From: Gilliamella sp. ESL0405
Lineage (GTDB): Bacteria; Pseudomonadota; Gammaproteobacteria; Enterobacterales; Orbaceae
DNA: 64,000 nt
Reading direction: 5' to 3'
Assembly (NCBI RefSeq): GCF_019469205.1
Contig: NZ_CP048265.1
Coordinates: 1,054,001-1,118,000, forward strand
The notes under the pieces are model-generated. The model worked only from the letters and a program-made list of their open reading frames with translations, was not told where the DNA came from and did no database searches. Within the stretch, counting starts at the first letter, position 1. Every line of letters begins with the position of its first letter. Positions 1 through 10,087 of this stretch are shown one piece after another. The position numbers were made by a program, and so were the translations under genes.

Positions 1-35
1 TTTTTATTAAACAGTGAATAACGCCTTAATGCTTT

Positions 36-190
36 TTACAAGCTCTACAAGCTCTACATGCTTTACAAACTCTATAAGCTTTATACAAGCTCTATATGCT
101 CTACACGCTCTACATGCACTACACACCCTAAATCTACTACATGCTCTATAAGCTAGCTCTAAAAGTTTTGCAAGCTCGACAAGGCTCGAC
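36..190. repeat. Degenerate short tandem repeat, about 10-bp unit
   Basis: Imperfect repeats of a unit close to AAGCTCTACA (variants with ATGCTCTAC, AAGCTTTATA, AAACTCTATA) run for about 150 bases downstream of the amidohydrolase gene. No ORF or hairpin explains it. The unit drifts in both length and sequence, so this looks like an old or unstable low-complexity array. Confidence 0.7.
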
Positions 191-235
191 GATCATATCA
201 AGCAGAGCGCTTGTTATTGAGTATTTTAAAAACGA

Positions 236-1249
236 TTAAAGCCCTAATACCATTCGCCCATTTTTGGTTGCCACATTCACTACGTTATCTAAATCAGTAT
301 AACGGCAGCCAGTCACCAATAGTTTGAGTTCTTCCCACATATTTCCGGTTGAAAAAGGAAGCATATAATCACTAACGTTATCTGTGCCAATAGCAACCGG
401 AATGCCTGCCGCTGCCAGCTCGTCAACCGGCGTTAATGAGTTGCGAGTTGGTCCTTGTTCTTCACGGCGTGGGCTATCAATCCAGGCAAACGGGCAAGCA
501 ATAACCATCATTTTTGCTTCTTTCATTTTTTTATAGAGTTTTTGCCGATAGGCTAAGCTATGCGCAGTGATTGAGATACTGTGAATGGCAACAACTCTTC
601 CATGCATACCGTGTTCAAGCGTTTTATCGGTCAGTTGCTCTGTTTCAATCTCATCGGATGAGTTAAATTGGTCAACATGAACATGTACCATTTTGCCCAG
701 TGATTTACCTGTTTGCATGAGCACATCAAGATGAACAAGTCCCATACCTTCACCATGGTCACGTTCATCTCGGCGAGGTAATCCACCAATAATATCGACT
801 AAATCAGCGCCTTTATCAAACCAATAGCGAGCTTCTTTATCAATCACGCCTTTGAGTGTTTGGTTCACTAACTTTATGGTGATGTCATTTTTATAGGTTT
901 CACGGGCTCGTAATGCGCCTTTAATTGCTCTTTCTTGAGCGATAGGATCGATGTCAACAAACGATCCCATGGCACTTACACCTTGTTCAATCATTCGTTC
1001 AACTGCCATGCTAAAATGACGGTAGTAATCATCTTCACTCATGGCGGCTTTAACTTTATCTAAGGTATCCCATTTTTCAATTAATGATTGTTTTTGATAC
1101 ACATCAAAGCTATCAACGTTAATCGTAAAAGCTCGGTCAGCATGCATATGAGCATTAACCCAACCACCATTTTGCTTAATTTTGTTCATTAAAAATGCTT
1201 TTAAACTTTGATCTCGACTGGTTAATAACATTTTTTTATTATCTGTCAT
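236..1249 (-). CDS. Amidohydrolase family protein (cytosine deaminase-like)
   Basis: Predicted metal-dependent hydrolase of the amidohydrolase superfamily. The metal ligands are visible: HxH at H34/H36 (NAHMHADRAF), a second HVH at H189/H191 followed by DQ, H223, and the late aspartate D290 in GTDN. This pattern is close to the CodA/AtzC branch, which hydrolyses amino groups or ring amides of pyrimidines and triazines; the actual substrate cannot be read from sequence. At 337 residues it is shorter than CodA (about 426) because the N-terminal beta-sandwich strand region is nearly absent and the protein starts just before the first HxH. Transcribed alone; pbpC lies about 400 bp upstream on the same strand. 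No permease partner (CodB-like) is visible in the window. Cytosolic, no signal peptide. Confidence 0.75.
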   Translation of the reverse strand: MTDNKKMLLTSRDQSLKAFLMNKIKQNGGWVNAHMHADRAFTINVDSFDVYQKQSLIEKWDTLDKVKAAMSEDDYYRHFSMAVERMIEQGVSAMGSFVDIDPIAQERAIKGALRARETYKNDITIKLVNQTLKGVIDKEARYWFDKGADLVDIIGGLPRRDERDHGEGMGLVHLDVLMQTGKSLGKMVHVHVDQFNSSDEIETEQLTDKTLEHGMHGRVVAIHSISITAHSLAYRQKLYKKMKEAKMMVIACPFAWIDSPRREEQGPTRNSLTPVDELAAAGIPVAIGTDNVSDYMLPFSTGNMWEELKLLVTGCRYTDLDNVVNVATKNGRMVLGL

Positions 1250-1304
1250 AATGTGCCTCTACGATGAAATGACTTAAACAAGTGTTACTGATAAGATGAA
1301 AAAA

Positions 1305-1338
1305 AGACAAAAAAAATCCCCCAAAAAGGAGGATATAA
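1305..1338 (-). terminator. Possible weak hairpin with T-run before the amidohydrolase gene
   Basis: On the minus strand ATCCTCC, a TTTTT loop, and GGGGGAT pair with one mismatch and are followed by a long T-run. It lies between pbpC and the amidohydrolase gene, so it could stop pbpC transcripts or act in the amidohydrolase leader. The rest of the 1250-1646 gap holds only an 8-bp hairpin (1546-1567, TTATCGGT/ACCGATAA) and no ORF. Confidence 0.3.
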
Positions 1339-1646
1339 AAGGTGCTTAAAAGTTTATTGTTAAGGATAACTAAATTGTGATTTGTCATGGTTTGTTACGC
1401 TTTACCTATGCAATAAATTGCAAGAATTCTAACCAAATCACGGGTAATAGCAAGTGTTATAATTATAAAAATATTTAAATAAATGATATAGTTAAAGTAT
1501 TATTTTTTAGATTTTTACGGTGAGGAATCAAATTTTAATCAACTCTTATCGGTAATGAAACCGATAAAAATAGATAACTCATTATGATATCGAGTGATTT
1601 TGTGTCGCAAAAATGAGACAAAGCAAAGAAGCGTGGCAAAATAGGT

Positions 1647-3986
1647 TTAATTTAATAGTTCTACTTTAATTGTTCTTGAATCACTTCTTCCCAGGTCGTC
1701 AAGTACAAGTACTTTAAACGATCCACTTTGGGTTGGTATCCAGCTTAGTGATGTGTGCGGCTCAGATTGCCCAATGAAGGTATCATTAACAAACCAATAG
1801 AGTGTTTTAACATCGCCGTCACTATTGGCTGTGAAACTGATTCGCTCACTTTTTTGCTTACTTTGTCTAAACTGATAAACGACATTTTTAAGCGGTGAAG
1901 TTATTTTAGGGGGTTCGCCATTTAGACTTTGCACCGTCTGGCAATGTTGGGTTGTCGGTGGCGTTTTTTTCGGTAATCCGGCTTTTGCAAAAATAGCGGC
2001 TAAATCTGAAGGCCAAAATTCAAAAACTTCAATATGCGAATTTTCCATATCATAAGGCGGGCAGACCGCTTTGCCAGTTTGATTATCAACCCTTACTGGT
2101 CTGAAAATGGTATCGGGTTTAATCGGTGATACGCCTGGAATAAACCATGTTTTACCTTTTGCTTTACACCATTGGGTCATTAAGTTACCACTGGTTAAAC
2201 AAATATCGACACGCTTCAAATTTGGCGGTATACGGTGCTTTTCTTTGCGTATATTAGGATAATAGGCATTGATGCTGTCAACAATATTAAAAAATAGTGG
2301 GGTTGCTGCATCAATTCCAACAAAGGCATTGTTACCTTGATTATTAAAATTGCCTAACCATACTACCATGGCATAATGACCAAAATTGCCGGCAGTCCAA
2401 GCATCACGGAATCCCCACGAGGTGCCGGTCTTCCACGCAACCGGAATCATTTTCTTTTGCATTTTGCTCAGTATATCTTGTGGGCGAGTATTTTTTTTCA
2501 GCATATCAAGCGTCATAAATGCGGCTTCTTCACTTAACTGTCGTTCTGGCTCCACTTGATTATCGTGTTTAATAAATTTTAATGGTTGCCAGTTACCACC
2601 GTTGTCCAACATTGCATATAAGCTCACTAACTCTTGAGCAGTTATCTCGCCACCACCCAACACCAAAGCTAAGCCATAATGCGCTTCATCAGCTAAATTT
2701 TGTATATGCGTATTAACTAAAAATTCATAAAAAGAGGGTTTTTTTAATTTTTGCGCAATAGCCACAGCGGGGATATTGCGGCTGTGAATTAAAGCATCAG
2801 TTGCAGAAATTGGGCCTCGAAAGTTACGGTCGAAGTTTTCCGGAGTATAGGCACCAAAATTGGTTGCGACATCTTTAAGGATTGTTTGAGGATGCAATAA
2901 ACCTTGATCGATACCAAGTGCGTAGATAAATGGTTTTAGCGTTGAACCGGGTGACCGTTTGGCATTCGTTCCGTTAACTTGCCCTTCAATGGCTTGATTA
3001 AAATAGTCAGCAGACCCGATCAGCGCTTTAATTTCCATTGATTGGGTATCAACTAATATAACAGCTGCATTATTGATGCCTTTTATGCTGTTTCGTTCAA
3101 TAAATGCTTCAACCTGTGTGGTGATAATTTTTTGTAATTGGCTATCTAATGTGGTGTGGACTTCCAGATCATTACTGACATGGTCTTGCATGATTTGATT
3201 AACAAAGTGAGGTGCGACAAATGGTAGTTTTTCTGGTTGGCGTAAAACCAATTTTTGATCGAAAAGTGCAGCGATATTACTATCAACCGGGTATTTTTCT
3301 TGCCAACGTTGAAAAAGCATGTTTCTTGCTTTAATCAGTGCCGGGCCAGCTATGCCGGTTTTGCGATCAGTTCGATAGGTTGGTGATTGCGGTAATACAA
3401 CTAATGTTAAGGCTTCCGGTAGATTGACTTCTGAAGGCGGTTTATTGAAATAGATTAATGATGCCGCCCCGATACTTTCAATATTTCGTCCAAACGGTGC
3501 ATAGTTGAGATAAGCTTCTAAAATATCATGTTTGGAATACATTAATTCTAGCTGGATAGCTCTGGCAATTTGGGTGAGTTTTCCGCCTATCGTTTTGGTA
3601 TTTAATCGCCAGTGCATGCGAGCCAGTTGCATGGTAATGGTTGATGCGCCTTGTCGATTCCCGCCGCTCACGAACGTTTGCCAAAATGCTCGGCTTAAGC
3701 TAAATGGATTAAAGCCGGTATGATAATAAAACCATTGGTCTTCATGCAGTAATAAGCCGTTAATAATATCTGGCGATATCTCTTCAAGCGGTGTCCAAAG
3801 CCGATACCGGTCATCGTCGGCTAAAGTCATTCTGATTAATTGATTGTTATCATCGTAAAAACGTTTAGAAAAAGAGAGAGATTCGGATAGAGGAGGATGA
3901 GGAAATAAGCGAATTGCAACGAGTGTTAGCAAGATTAATACAATTGCCATTAATTTATTTTGTTGCCGAACAATAAATCCAATCAT
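1647..3986 (-). CDS. pbpC: Penicillin-binding protein 1C, bifunctional glycosyltransferase/transpeptidase
   Basis: Class A PBP of the PBP1C type, 779 residues, acting at the periplasmic face of the inner membrane on lipid II and nascent peptidoglycan. Order: short cytoplasmic tail and one membrane segment (about 12-28), GT51 glycosyltransferase with catalytic E82 in HEDQWFYYHTG and the RQGASTITMQLA motif (111-122), then the transpeptidase with nucleophile S348 in SPGSTLK, SRN at 402-404 and KTGTS at 519-523. All catalytic residues are intact. The C-terminus (about 690-779) matches the extra BiPBP_C domain typical of PBP1C, with several cysteines just before it. In E. coli the gene follows yfhM, an alpha-2-macroglobulin-like partner; here the upstream gene is argS and no yfhM is in the window. 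Confidence 0.93.
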   Translation of the reverse strand: MIGFIVRQQNKLMAIVLILLTLVAIRLFPHPPLSESLSFSKRFYDDNNQLIRMTLADDDRYRLWTPLEEISPDIINGLLLHEDQWFYYHTGFNPFSLSRAFWQTFVSGGNRQGASTITMQLARMHWRLNTKTIGGKLTQIARAIQLELMYSKHDILEAYLNYAPFGRNIESIGAASLIYFNKPPSEVNLPEALTLVVLPQSPTYRTDRKTGIAGPALIKARNMLFQRWQEKYPVDSNIAALFDQKLVLRQPEKLPFVAPHFVNQIMQDHVSNDLEVHTTLDSQLQKIITTQVEAFIERNSIKGINNAAVILVDTQSMEIKALIGSADYFNQAIEGQVNGTNAKRSPGSTLKPFIYALGIDQGLLHPQTILKDVATNFGAYTPENFDRNFRGPISATDALIHSRNIPAVAIAQKLKKPSFYEFLVNTHIQNLADEAHYGLALVLGGGEITAQELVSLYAMLDNGGNWQPLKFIKHDNQVEPERQLSEEAAFMTLDMLKKNTRPQDILSKMQKKMIPVAWKTGTSWGFRDAWTAGNFGHYAMVVWLGNFNNQGNNAFVGIDAATPLFFNIVDSINAYYPNIRKEKHRIPPNLKRVDICLTSGNLMTQWCKAKGKTWFIPGVSPIKPDTIFRPVRVDNQTGKAVCPPYDMENSHIEVFEFWPSDLAAIFAKAGLPKKTPPTTQHCQTVQSLNGEPPKITSPLKNVVYQFRQSKQKSERISFTANSDGDVKTLYWFVNDTFIGQSEPHTSLSWIPTQSGSFKVLVLDDLGRSDSRTIKVELLN

Positions 3987-4028
3987 TTTATCTTGCTGTC
4001 TAATTGTTACTCAAGGAATAGGGATCAA

Positions 4029-4055
4029 TTACCACCGATATTATATCGGTGGTAA
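4029..4055 (-). terminator. Perfect 12-bp hairpin after argS
   Basis: TTACCACCGATA and TATCGGTGGTAA form an uninterrupted 12-bp stem with a 3-nt loop directly downstream of the argS stop and just before pbpC. There is no strong U-tract, so it may be a transcript-stabilising hairpin rather than a full intrinsic terminator. Confidence 0.5.
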
Positions 4056-4061
4056 GGAGTA

Positions 4062-5795
4062 TTACATTTTTTCAACGGTTTTAATGCCTAACATATCAAG
4101 TCCCGTTTTAAGGGTTTTTGCTGTTAATGAAGCCAGTTTTAAACGGCTGGTTTTTAGACTTTCATTTTCAGCAGATAAGATTGGGCAGTGTTCATAAAAA
4201 CTAGAAAATAGTGTAGCAATATCGTACAAATAAGCACACAGCACATGTGGTGTGCCTTCATTAGCAACGGTTGATATCGTTTCATCGAATTGGATTAAGC
4301 GCGTAGCTAATGCACGCTCTTTATCCGTTTCAAGACTGATAGTACCGGTTAAGCTATCTTCATTAATGTTTGATTTTCTGAAGATTGATAGTACACGAGT
4401 GTAAGCATATTGTAAATAGGGTGCGGTGTTGCCTTCAAACGACAGCATATTGTCCCAATCAAATACATAATCGGTTGTGCGGTTTTTTGATAGATCGGCA
4501 TATTTAACCGCACCGATAGCAACAGCATCAACCACTTGCGCCAGCTCTTGTTCGGTCAACTGTGGATTTTTACTGCGAATTAAAACGGTTGCACGTTCTG
4601 TCGCTTCATCAAGCAGATCATTTAATTTAACAGTATCGCCCGAACGAGTTTTAAATGGTTTTCCGTCTTTACCTAACATCATACCAAACATATGATGTTC
4701 AAGTTTTAGTGATTCCGGAACATATTTGGCTTTGTGTACAATTGCCCAAACTTGTTCAAGGTGTTGGTGTTGACGTGAATCGGTATAATAGAGTATACGG
4801 TCAGCATGCAATGTTTCGTAACGGTATTTGACACAAGCAATATCGGTTGTCGCATACAGGTAGCCGCCATCACGTTTTTGGATGATGACACCCATTGGCT
4901 CGCCTTCTTTGTTTTTATATTCATCTAAAAAGACAACGATTGCCCCGTCACTTTCAACCGCCAGTTTTTTATGTCTTAAATCAGCCACAATACCCGGTAG
5001 CATGCTGTTATAGATGCTTTCCCCCATGGTATCTTCTAATGATAGTGTGACATTAAGACGTTTATAGGTTGCTATATTTTGTGTCATAGTGATATCAACA
5101 AGTTTTCGCCACATTTCTCGGCAATACTCATCACCACCTTGTAATTTAACCACGTAATTACGGGCTTTTTCAGCAAATGCTTGGTCTTCGTCATAGTGTT
5201 TTTTAGCGGCACGATAAAATGATTCTAAATCTGACAAATCCATATCATTGGCATGCTCATTTTGCATCTTTTCAAGGTAAGCAATAAGCATACCGAATTG
5301 CGTGCCCCAATCACCGACATGGTTGGCTCGTATAACATTATGACCTAGAAAACTTAATACTCTGACAGTGGCATCACCAATAATCGTTGAACGTAAATGT
5401 CCTACATGCATCTCTTTGGCGACATTCGGTGCTGAATAGTCAACAACTATCGTTTGTGGTTTAGCCGGTAAAGTAATATTCAATTTATCACTACTTAAAG
5501 CAATTTCATTTTGTTGCGCAATCCAGCTATTTTTTAAAAAGATATTAATAAAGCCAGGGCCGGCAATCTCAACTTTATCAGCGATATCGTTGATATCAAG
5601 ATGTTGCAATACTTTTTCAGCAAGCTCTCTTGGTGGCATGCCTAACTTTTTAGCGGCAGACATAATGCCATTAGCTTGATAATCACCAAATTGTACTTTA
5701 GCAGATTGTTTGATTAGCGCGTCGCTGTTTTTATCGGCGCCTGCCATAATCATTGCTTGTGAAATGCGTTGCATTAATAATTGTTGAATATTCAC
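4062..5795 (-). CDS. argS: Arginyl-tRNA synthetase (GTG start)
   Basis: Class I aminoacyl-tRNA synthetase that charges tRNA-Arg in the cytoplasm. The HIGH motif appears as HVGH in [11 protein letters not shown]. The C-terminal anticodon-binding domain ends in [11 protein letters not shown], as in enteric ArgS. The open frame extends 28 codons further to 5879, but those residues do not resemble the family. Starting at the GTG at 5795 gives [15 protein letters not shown], which aligns with E. coli MNIQALLSEKVRQAM, and exactly 577 residues, the E. coli length. A weak TTAGGTTT precedes that GTG. It is the first gene of a minus-strand run and is divergent from the secreted protein at 5980. Confidence 0.95.
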   Translation of the reverse strand: MNIQQLLMQRISQAMIMAGADKNSDALIKQSAKVQFGDYQANGIMSAAKKLGMPPRELAEKVLQHLDINDIADKVEIAGPGFINIFLKNSWIAQQNEIALSSDKLNITLPAKPQTIVVDYSAPNVAKEMHVGHLRSTIIGDATVRVLSFLGHNVIRANHVGDWGTQFGMLIAYLEKMQNEHANDMDLSDLESFYRAAKKHYDEDQAFAEKARNYVVKLQGGDEYCREMWRKLVDITMTQNIATYKRLNVTLSLEDTMGESIYNSMLPGIVADLRHKKLAVESDGAIVVFLDEYKNKEGEPMGVIIQKRDGGYLYATTDIACVKYRYETLHADRILYYTDSRQHQHLEQVWAIVHKAKYVPESLKLEHHMFGMMLGKDGKPFKTRSGDTVKLNDLLDEATERATVLIRSKNPQLTEQELAQVVDAVAIGAVKYADLSKNRTTDYVFDWDNMLSFEGNTAPYLQYAYTRVLSIFRKSNINEDSLTGTISLETDKERALATRLIQFDETISTVANEGTPHVLCAYLYDIATLFSSFYEHCPILSAENESLKTSRLKLASLTAKTLKTGLDMLGIKTVEKM

Positions 5796-5979
5796 ACTAA
5801 ACCTAATTGATTGTAATAAAATGCCCAATATAATACTGGTAAATTGATAAATTGTCACTGTGGGATTAGTTAAGGACAAGTAAATACAGCGTGTTTGTAT
5901 AAGATAAAATTATTGTAAATTAGCGTGACATAGATTACTTTATGTTCAAAATAAATTGCATAAATAAAGAGAGTGATAA

Positions 5980-6624
5980 ATGTTCCAAAAATTTGTTAAA
6001 TGGAGTGTAATTGTCAATATATTTTTATTTTTTTCTGCTTTAGTCTTTGCTCAAGCCCCCGACACTGTGCCAAACCTAAAACTCCCCATAACTTCTTCAC
6101 AATTTATAAAATACTATAAAAAAGATAATGATGGTTACGCTATCTTTTTGGACAAGTATTCAAAACTCACTCAACTCTTGAATGAGCAAGAAATCAATTT
6201 TCCGATTAAAAATGAGTCTTTTGGATATGATCGATTTACACAAGATATCCGCTATTACGTAGTAGGTGGCTTTGTTCAGGATAATTATCTCTATAAAGTG
6301 ATAATTTACAATGGTTATGGTGAAGCTGATACCCAGATGTTAAATATTCAACTAAATAGTTACGATGAACAAGGTAAATTGATTGATGCTTTGCTTTTAG
6401 ATAGTCAATATCGCTATGAAGATGTTAGTAGTTTTAATCAATTTTCTGTCAATGAAGATTTAACAATAAACCTAAAACAGTTTGTGACTTACTATTATGA
6501 TGAGGACTATGAATATATAGATCCTAAGCCGGAATTTTATAAAGAACAGGTATATCAGATTAATCAAGGGCAATTTAAATTAGTCTCTTCCAAAATGGCA
6601 GAGAAATTTGAATGGCAACAGTGA
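5980..6624 (+). CDS. Hypothetical secreted/periplasmic protein
   Basis: I do not recognise this family. The 214-residue product has a clear Sec signal peptide: a basic N-terminus (MFQKFVKW), a hydrophobic stretch (about 9-22) and a probable cleavage after LVFA. There is no lipobox cysteine. The mature part is rich in Tyr, Asp and aromatic residues and looks like a small beta-rich domain; it has no recognisable catalytic motif. A purine-rich AAAGAGAG ends seven bases before the ATG. It stands between divergent argS and the thiamine transport operon; the TPP riboswitch begins about 45 bases after its stop, so it may share a transcript, but nothing links it to thiamine. Confidence 0.7.
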   Translation: MFQKFVKWSVIVNIFLFFSALVFAQAPDTVPNLKLPITSSQFIKYYKKDNDGYAIFLDKYSKLTQLLNEQEINFPIKNESFGYDRFTQDIRYYVVGGFVQDNYLYKVIIYNGYGEADTQMLNIQLNSYDEQGKLIDALLLDSQYRYEDVSSFNQFSVNEDLTINLKQFVTYYYDEDYEYIDPKPEFYKEQVYQINQGQFKLVSSKMAEKFEWQQ

Positions 6625-6667
6625 AGGGTAACTATTTACAATTAAACCTTGAGCCTCTAAACTAATA

Positions 6668-6760
6668 TCGTTCTCAACGGGGTGCCGAGTTGGGCTGAGA
6701 ATGTTAACTTGCTAACATAACCCGTCGAACCTGAACTGGATCATGCCAGCGGAGGGATTT
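6668..6760 (+). promoter_or_regulatory. TPP riboswitch (THI element)
   Basis: Hallmark THI-box blocks appear in order: ACGGGGTGCC, GGGCTGAGA, a variable stem (GTTAACTTGCTAAC), then CCCGTCGAACCTGA, CTGGATCATGCCAGCG and GGAGGGA. These are the P2/P3 and P4/P5 signatures of the thiamine pyrophosphate riboswitch. It sits 56 bases before the thiB start codon, which carries its own GGAGG, so control may be at translation or by early termination. Expected effect: high TPP lowers thiBPQ expression. Confidence 0.96.
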
Positions 6761-6815
6761 GAGTTATAATATCTGCTCAAACCTTTTGTCTTTTACTTAC
6801 TATTTTGGAGGCAAA

Positions 6816-7814
6816 ATGTTTCGTCACAATCTGTTATTGTCTATTGTTTTTCCTTTATTGTGCTTTGCCGGCGCTGTCTTTGCTGAGCAGCCAACTTTAA
6901 CCGTCTATAGTTATAACTCTTTTATGTCACAGTGGGGTCCTGGTGAAGCGATCAAAAAAGGTTTTGAGGCGCAGTGTGACTGTCAACTTGATGTGATAAC
7001 ATTGGGAGACGGTGTATCGATTCTAAATCGTATTCGGCTTGAAGGTGATAAAACCAATGCTGATGTAATTTTGGGGTTAGATAACAATCTGATAGAACAA
7101 GCTAAACTTACCGATATCATTATACCTCATCAAATTGAGAAACCGGATAACTTAAATACCGATTGGTGGAATGAAGATTTTATGCCTTATGATTATGGTT
7201 ATTTTGCCTTTATTTATAATAAAGAGAAAATTAAACATCCACCTCAATCTTTACATCAATTAGTTGATAACAAGCCAAATTGGAAAATTATTTATCAAGA
7301 TCCCAGAACCAGTACACCCGGTTTAGGATTGCTTTTTTGGATGAAGAAAGTTTATGGTGATGATGCCGCCATAGCGTGGCAAAAAATAGCGAAAAATACC
7401 GTTACAGTAACCAAAGGTTGGAGCGAGTCTTACAATATGTTTTTGAAAGGCGAAGCTGATTTTGTGTTGAGTTATAACACTTCACCGGTTGCGCATATTT
7501 TAAATGATAACGATTATCGCTATGTAGCGGCCATTTTTGATGAAGGACATTATCGTCAAGTTGAGGTAGCCGGTATTATCAAATATAGCCAAGAAGTTCC
7601 ATTGGCTCGCCAATTTTTAAAATATCTATTAACACCTCAAGTGCAGCGTTTATTTGCTGAAAAAAATGTTATGTATCCAATTATCAAAACTGATTTACCT
7701 CCGGCTTTTGATCAAATTAAACCGATAGACAAGCCGCTGGAATTTGATGCAGAACAAGTTAGCAAGCATCAAAAAGCGTGGATTCGTGAATGGCAATCAG
7801 CGGTGATCAAATAA
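6816..7814 (+). CDS. thiB: Thiamine/TPP ABC transporter, periplasmic binding protein
   Basis: Periplasmic solute-binding protein (TbpA/ThiB) that captures thiamine, TMP and TPP and delivers them to ThiPQ. The chosen ATG at 6816 has GGAGG four bases upstream and gives 332 residues (E. coli 327); the frame runs back to a TTG at 6759, but that overlaps the riboswitch. The signal peptide ends at AVFA/EQP. The mature protein begins TLTVYSYNSFMSQWGPGEAIKKGFEAQ, typical of this iron/thiamine-binding fold, and keeps aromatic ligand regions such as WSESYNMFLKGEADFVLSY. It is first in the thiBPQ operon under the TPP riboswitch; thiP follows after 13 bases. Confidence 0.95.
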   Translation: MFRHNLLLSIVFPLLCFAGAVFAEQPTLTVYSYNSFMSQWGPGEAIKKGFEAQCDCQLDVITLGDGVSILNRIRLEGDKTNADVILGLDNNLIEQAKLTDIIIPHQIEKPDNLNTDWWNEDFMPYDYGYFAFIYNKEKIKHPPQSLHQLVDNKPNWKIIYQDPRTSTPGLGLLFWMKKVYGDDAAIAWQKIAKNTVTVTKGWSESYNMFLKGEADFVLSYNTSPVAHILNDNDYRYVAAIFDEGHYRQVEVAGIIKYSQEVPLARQFLKYLLTPQVQRLFAEKNVMYPIIKTDLPPAFDQIKPIDKPLEFDAEQVSKHQKAWIREWQSAVIK

Positions 7815-7827
7815 AACGGTTAATTTG

Positions 7828-9396
7828 ATGTTTAAAATAAAACCGCTAATGGCAGGTATTGGCGCCGCTAGTTTTATTTTTATGGTATTAGCAACGGCGC
7901 TTTTTGCACTAGTTCGCTTTGCCATAGAGTCTGATAATTTAACTGTCTATTTTGATAGTTATTTATTACATATTCTAGCAATAACGTTTTATCAATCACT
8001 GTTATCGACTGTTTTATCTATCGGCTTTGCATTATTAATGGCGAAAGCTTTATCAATGGTTGATTTTAAAGGCAAAGCACTGCTATTAAAGCTGATGCCG
8101 ATCACCTTTATTTTACCAACACTAGTGGTTGTTACCGGACTATTGTCGGTATATGGCAAGCAGGGTCTAATATCGGTTTTTTTTCAGTCTCTTAATTTAC
8201 CTTATTCGCTGTCGATTTATGGGTTACAGGGTATTTTATTGGCGCATGTTTTTTTGAATTTTCCCTATGCCTGCTGTTTATTTTATCGAACGTTAATAAG
8301 TGTGCCGGTCGAACATAAACAGTTAGCAGCGCAGCTTAATTTTTCTCATTTTGCCTTTGTTAAACTGATTGAATGGCCTTTGTTGCGCCGGCAAATCTTA
8401 CCTATGGCAGCATTAATTTTTATGCTTTGTTTTTCCAGTTTTGCCGTTGTGCTTGCGCTGGGTGGGGGACCAAAGTTTACCACAATTGAAGTGGCAATCT
8501 ATCAATCTATCCGTGATTTTGACATTATGCAAGCGGTTGTGCTTTCAGCGTTGCAGATTGTGTGCTGTATAACTTTTATTTTGTTGATGCAAAAATTGAA
8601 TCAACAAAAGAAACTTAGCATAAAATTTGTTAAAGCCGATTATCAACTCGCCATACCGGGTTATTTAGGTTTTTTATGTAGAATCATCATTTGGGTAGGT
8701 GTGCTATTTATTTTCCTTCCGATGCTGACGGTACTGGTTGAAGGGATTTATTATTTTCGCTTATCTGCGATTAATCAATCTTTTCTATCAGCGTTAATGT
8801 ACTCCATTTTGATTGCTTTAGGCTCAGCGATGATTGCTATGTTGTTAGGCTTGTCGCTACTTTGGACGAATAGCCGTTTACTTGTTTTCCAGCAGACAAA
8901 ATTGAGTAATTATTTAATGATGATCGGCTCGTTAATTTTGGTTATTCCCAGTATGGTTTTAGCATCGGGGCTTTTTTTACTGCTATTTCGTTACGCCGAA
9001 AATACGCTGTTTATTTGTCTGTTGGTTATGCTTTGTAATGGGCTTATGGCATTACCTTTTGTGCTTAAAAATCTTGCCGCACCCATGTATGATGTTACTT
9101 TGCGTTACTGGCAGCTTAGCCAATCGCTCAATATTACCGGTTTAAAGCATTTTTATTTAATCGAATTTAAAGCATTAAAAAAATTGATTATGATGAGTTT
9201 TGCATTTTCAATGATTTTATCGTTGGGCGATTTTGGTGTGATTGCGTTGTTTGGTGGGCAATCGGTGATCACATTACCTTATTATTTATACGAGCAAATA
9301 TCATATTATTATTATCATGATAGTATGGTTACTGCTGCTTTTCTATTAATCTTATCTTTAAGTATATTGGTTGTGATAGATGATGATCGAACTTAA
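7828..9396 (+). CDS. thiP: Thiamine/TPP ABC transporter, permease
   Basis: Inner-membrane permease built of two fused permease halves with about twelve membrane segments in total. The EAA-type cytoplasmic loops that contact the ATPase can be seen near HKQLAAQLNFSHFAFVKLIEWPLLRRQI in the first half and YWQLSQSLNITGLKHFYLIEFKALKK in the second. Length is 522 residues from the ATG at 7828; a TTG one codon earlier is a less likely start. The E. coli protein is 536. The 3' end overlaps thiQ by 17 bases, indicating translational coupling. Confidence 0.95.
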   Translation: MFKIKPLMAGIGAASFIFMVLATALFALVRFAIESDNLTVYFDSYLLHILAITFYQSLLSTVLSIGFALLMAKALSMVDFKGKALLLKLMPITFILPTLVVVTGLLSVYGKQGLISVFFQSLNLPYSLSIYGLQGILLAHVFLNFPYACCLFYRTLISVPVEHKQLAAQLNFSHFAFVKLIEWPLLRRQILPMAALIFMLCFSSFAVVLALGGGPKFTTIEVAIYQSIRDFDIMQAVVLSALQIVCCITFILLMQKLNQQKKLSIKFVKADYQLAIPGYLGFLCRIIIWVGVLFIFLPMLTVLVEGIYYFRLSAINQSFLSALMYSILIALGSAMIAMLLGLSLLWTNSRLLVFQQTKLSNYLMMIGSLILVIPSMVLASGLFLLLFRYAENTLFICLLVMLCNGLMALPFVLKNLAAPMYDVTLRYWQLSQSLNITGLKHFYLIEFKALKKLIMMSFAFSMILSLGDFGVIALFGGQSVITLPYYLYEQISYYYYHDSMVTAAFLLILSLSILVVIDDDRT

Positions 9397-10087
9397 CCAA
9401 ATCAGTTATCAGCACGATGATTTCAAAACCTATTTTGACTTCAACATCGCCGCTAAAGAGCGGGTGATTGTCGTTGGTCCTAGTGGCGCAGGTAAAAGTA
9501 CGCTATTAAATCTTATTGCCGGCTTTGTTTATCCTCAATGTGGAGATATCATTCTTAATCAACAAAATGTTACCCATTTGCCACCGAGCGAACGTCCGAC
9601 ATCTATGCTATTTCAGCATAATAATTTATTTAGCCATTTAACCATTGAACAGAATATTGCATTAGGCATCAAACCCTCTTTAAAATTGAGTGCTAATGAG
9701 CAGTCGTTGATAGGTCATATACTCGAGCAAATTGGGCTTAAAGGGTTTGCCGGACGTTTTCCTGAACAGCTTTCCGGTGGTCAGTCACAACGTGTGGCGC
9801 TTGCCCGATGTTTGATTCAACATCGTCCTATTTTACTATTAGATGAGCCTTTTTCGGCGTTAGATCAAGCGCTGCGATTTGAGATGTTAGCGCTGATAGA
9901 TCAGATCTGTAATCAATATGGTCTGACTTTGATGATGGTGTCACATTATCTGGATGAATCCCTAAGCTATTTTTCACGCTGTTTGGTTGTTGATAATGGG
10001 CAAATTATCTTTAATGATCATCCCGAAAAGTTGAAACTTTCTGAAAATCAGCATATAGCTAAAATATTAGGCTTAAAGATTGGCTAA
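9380..10087 (+). CDS. thiQ: Thiamine/TPP ABC transporter, ATPase
   Basis: ABC ATPase energising ThiBP, 235 residues (E. coli about 232). Walker A is GPSGAGKST at 33-41, the signature is LSGGQSQRVALAR, Walker B is ILLLDEPFSALD, and the H-loop histidine is in MMVSHYLDES. Two consecutive ATG codons (9380 and 9383) lie inside the end of thiP; either may serve. Last gene of the riboswitch-controlled operon. Confidence 0.95.
   Translation: MMIELNQISYQHDDFKTYFDFNIAAKERVIVVGPSGAGKSTLLNLIAGFVYPQCGDIILNQQNVTHLPPSERPTSMLFQHNNLFSHLTIEQNIALGIKPSLKLSANEQSLIGHILEQIGLKGFAGRFPEQLSGGQSQRVALARCLIQHRPILLLDEPFSALDQALRFEMLALIDQICNQYGLTLMMVSHYLDESLSYFSRCLVVDNGQIIFNDHPEKLKLSENQHIAKILGLKIG

Noticed and set aside
5796-5879. 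Longer N-terminus for ArgS
   Set aside because: The 28 extra residues do not resemble the family; the GTG at 5795 gives the exact E. coli length and N-terminal alignment.
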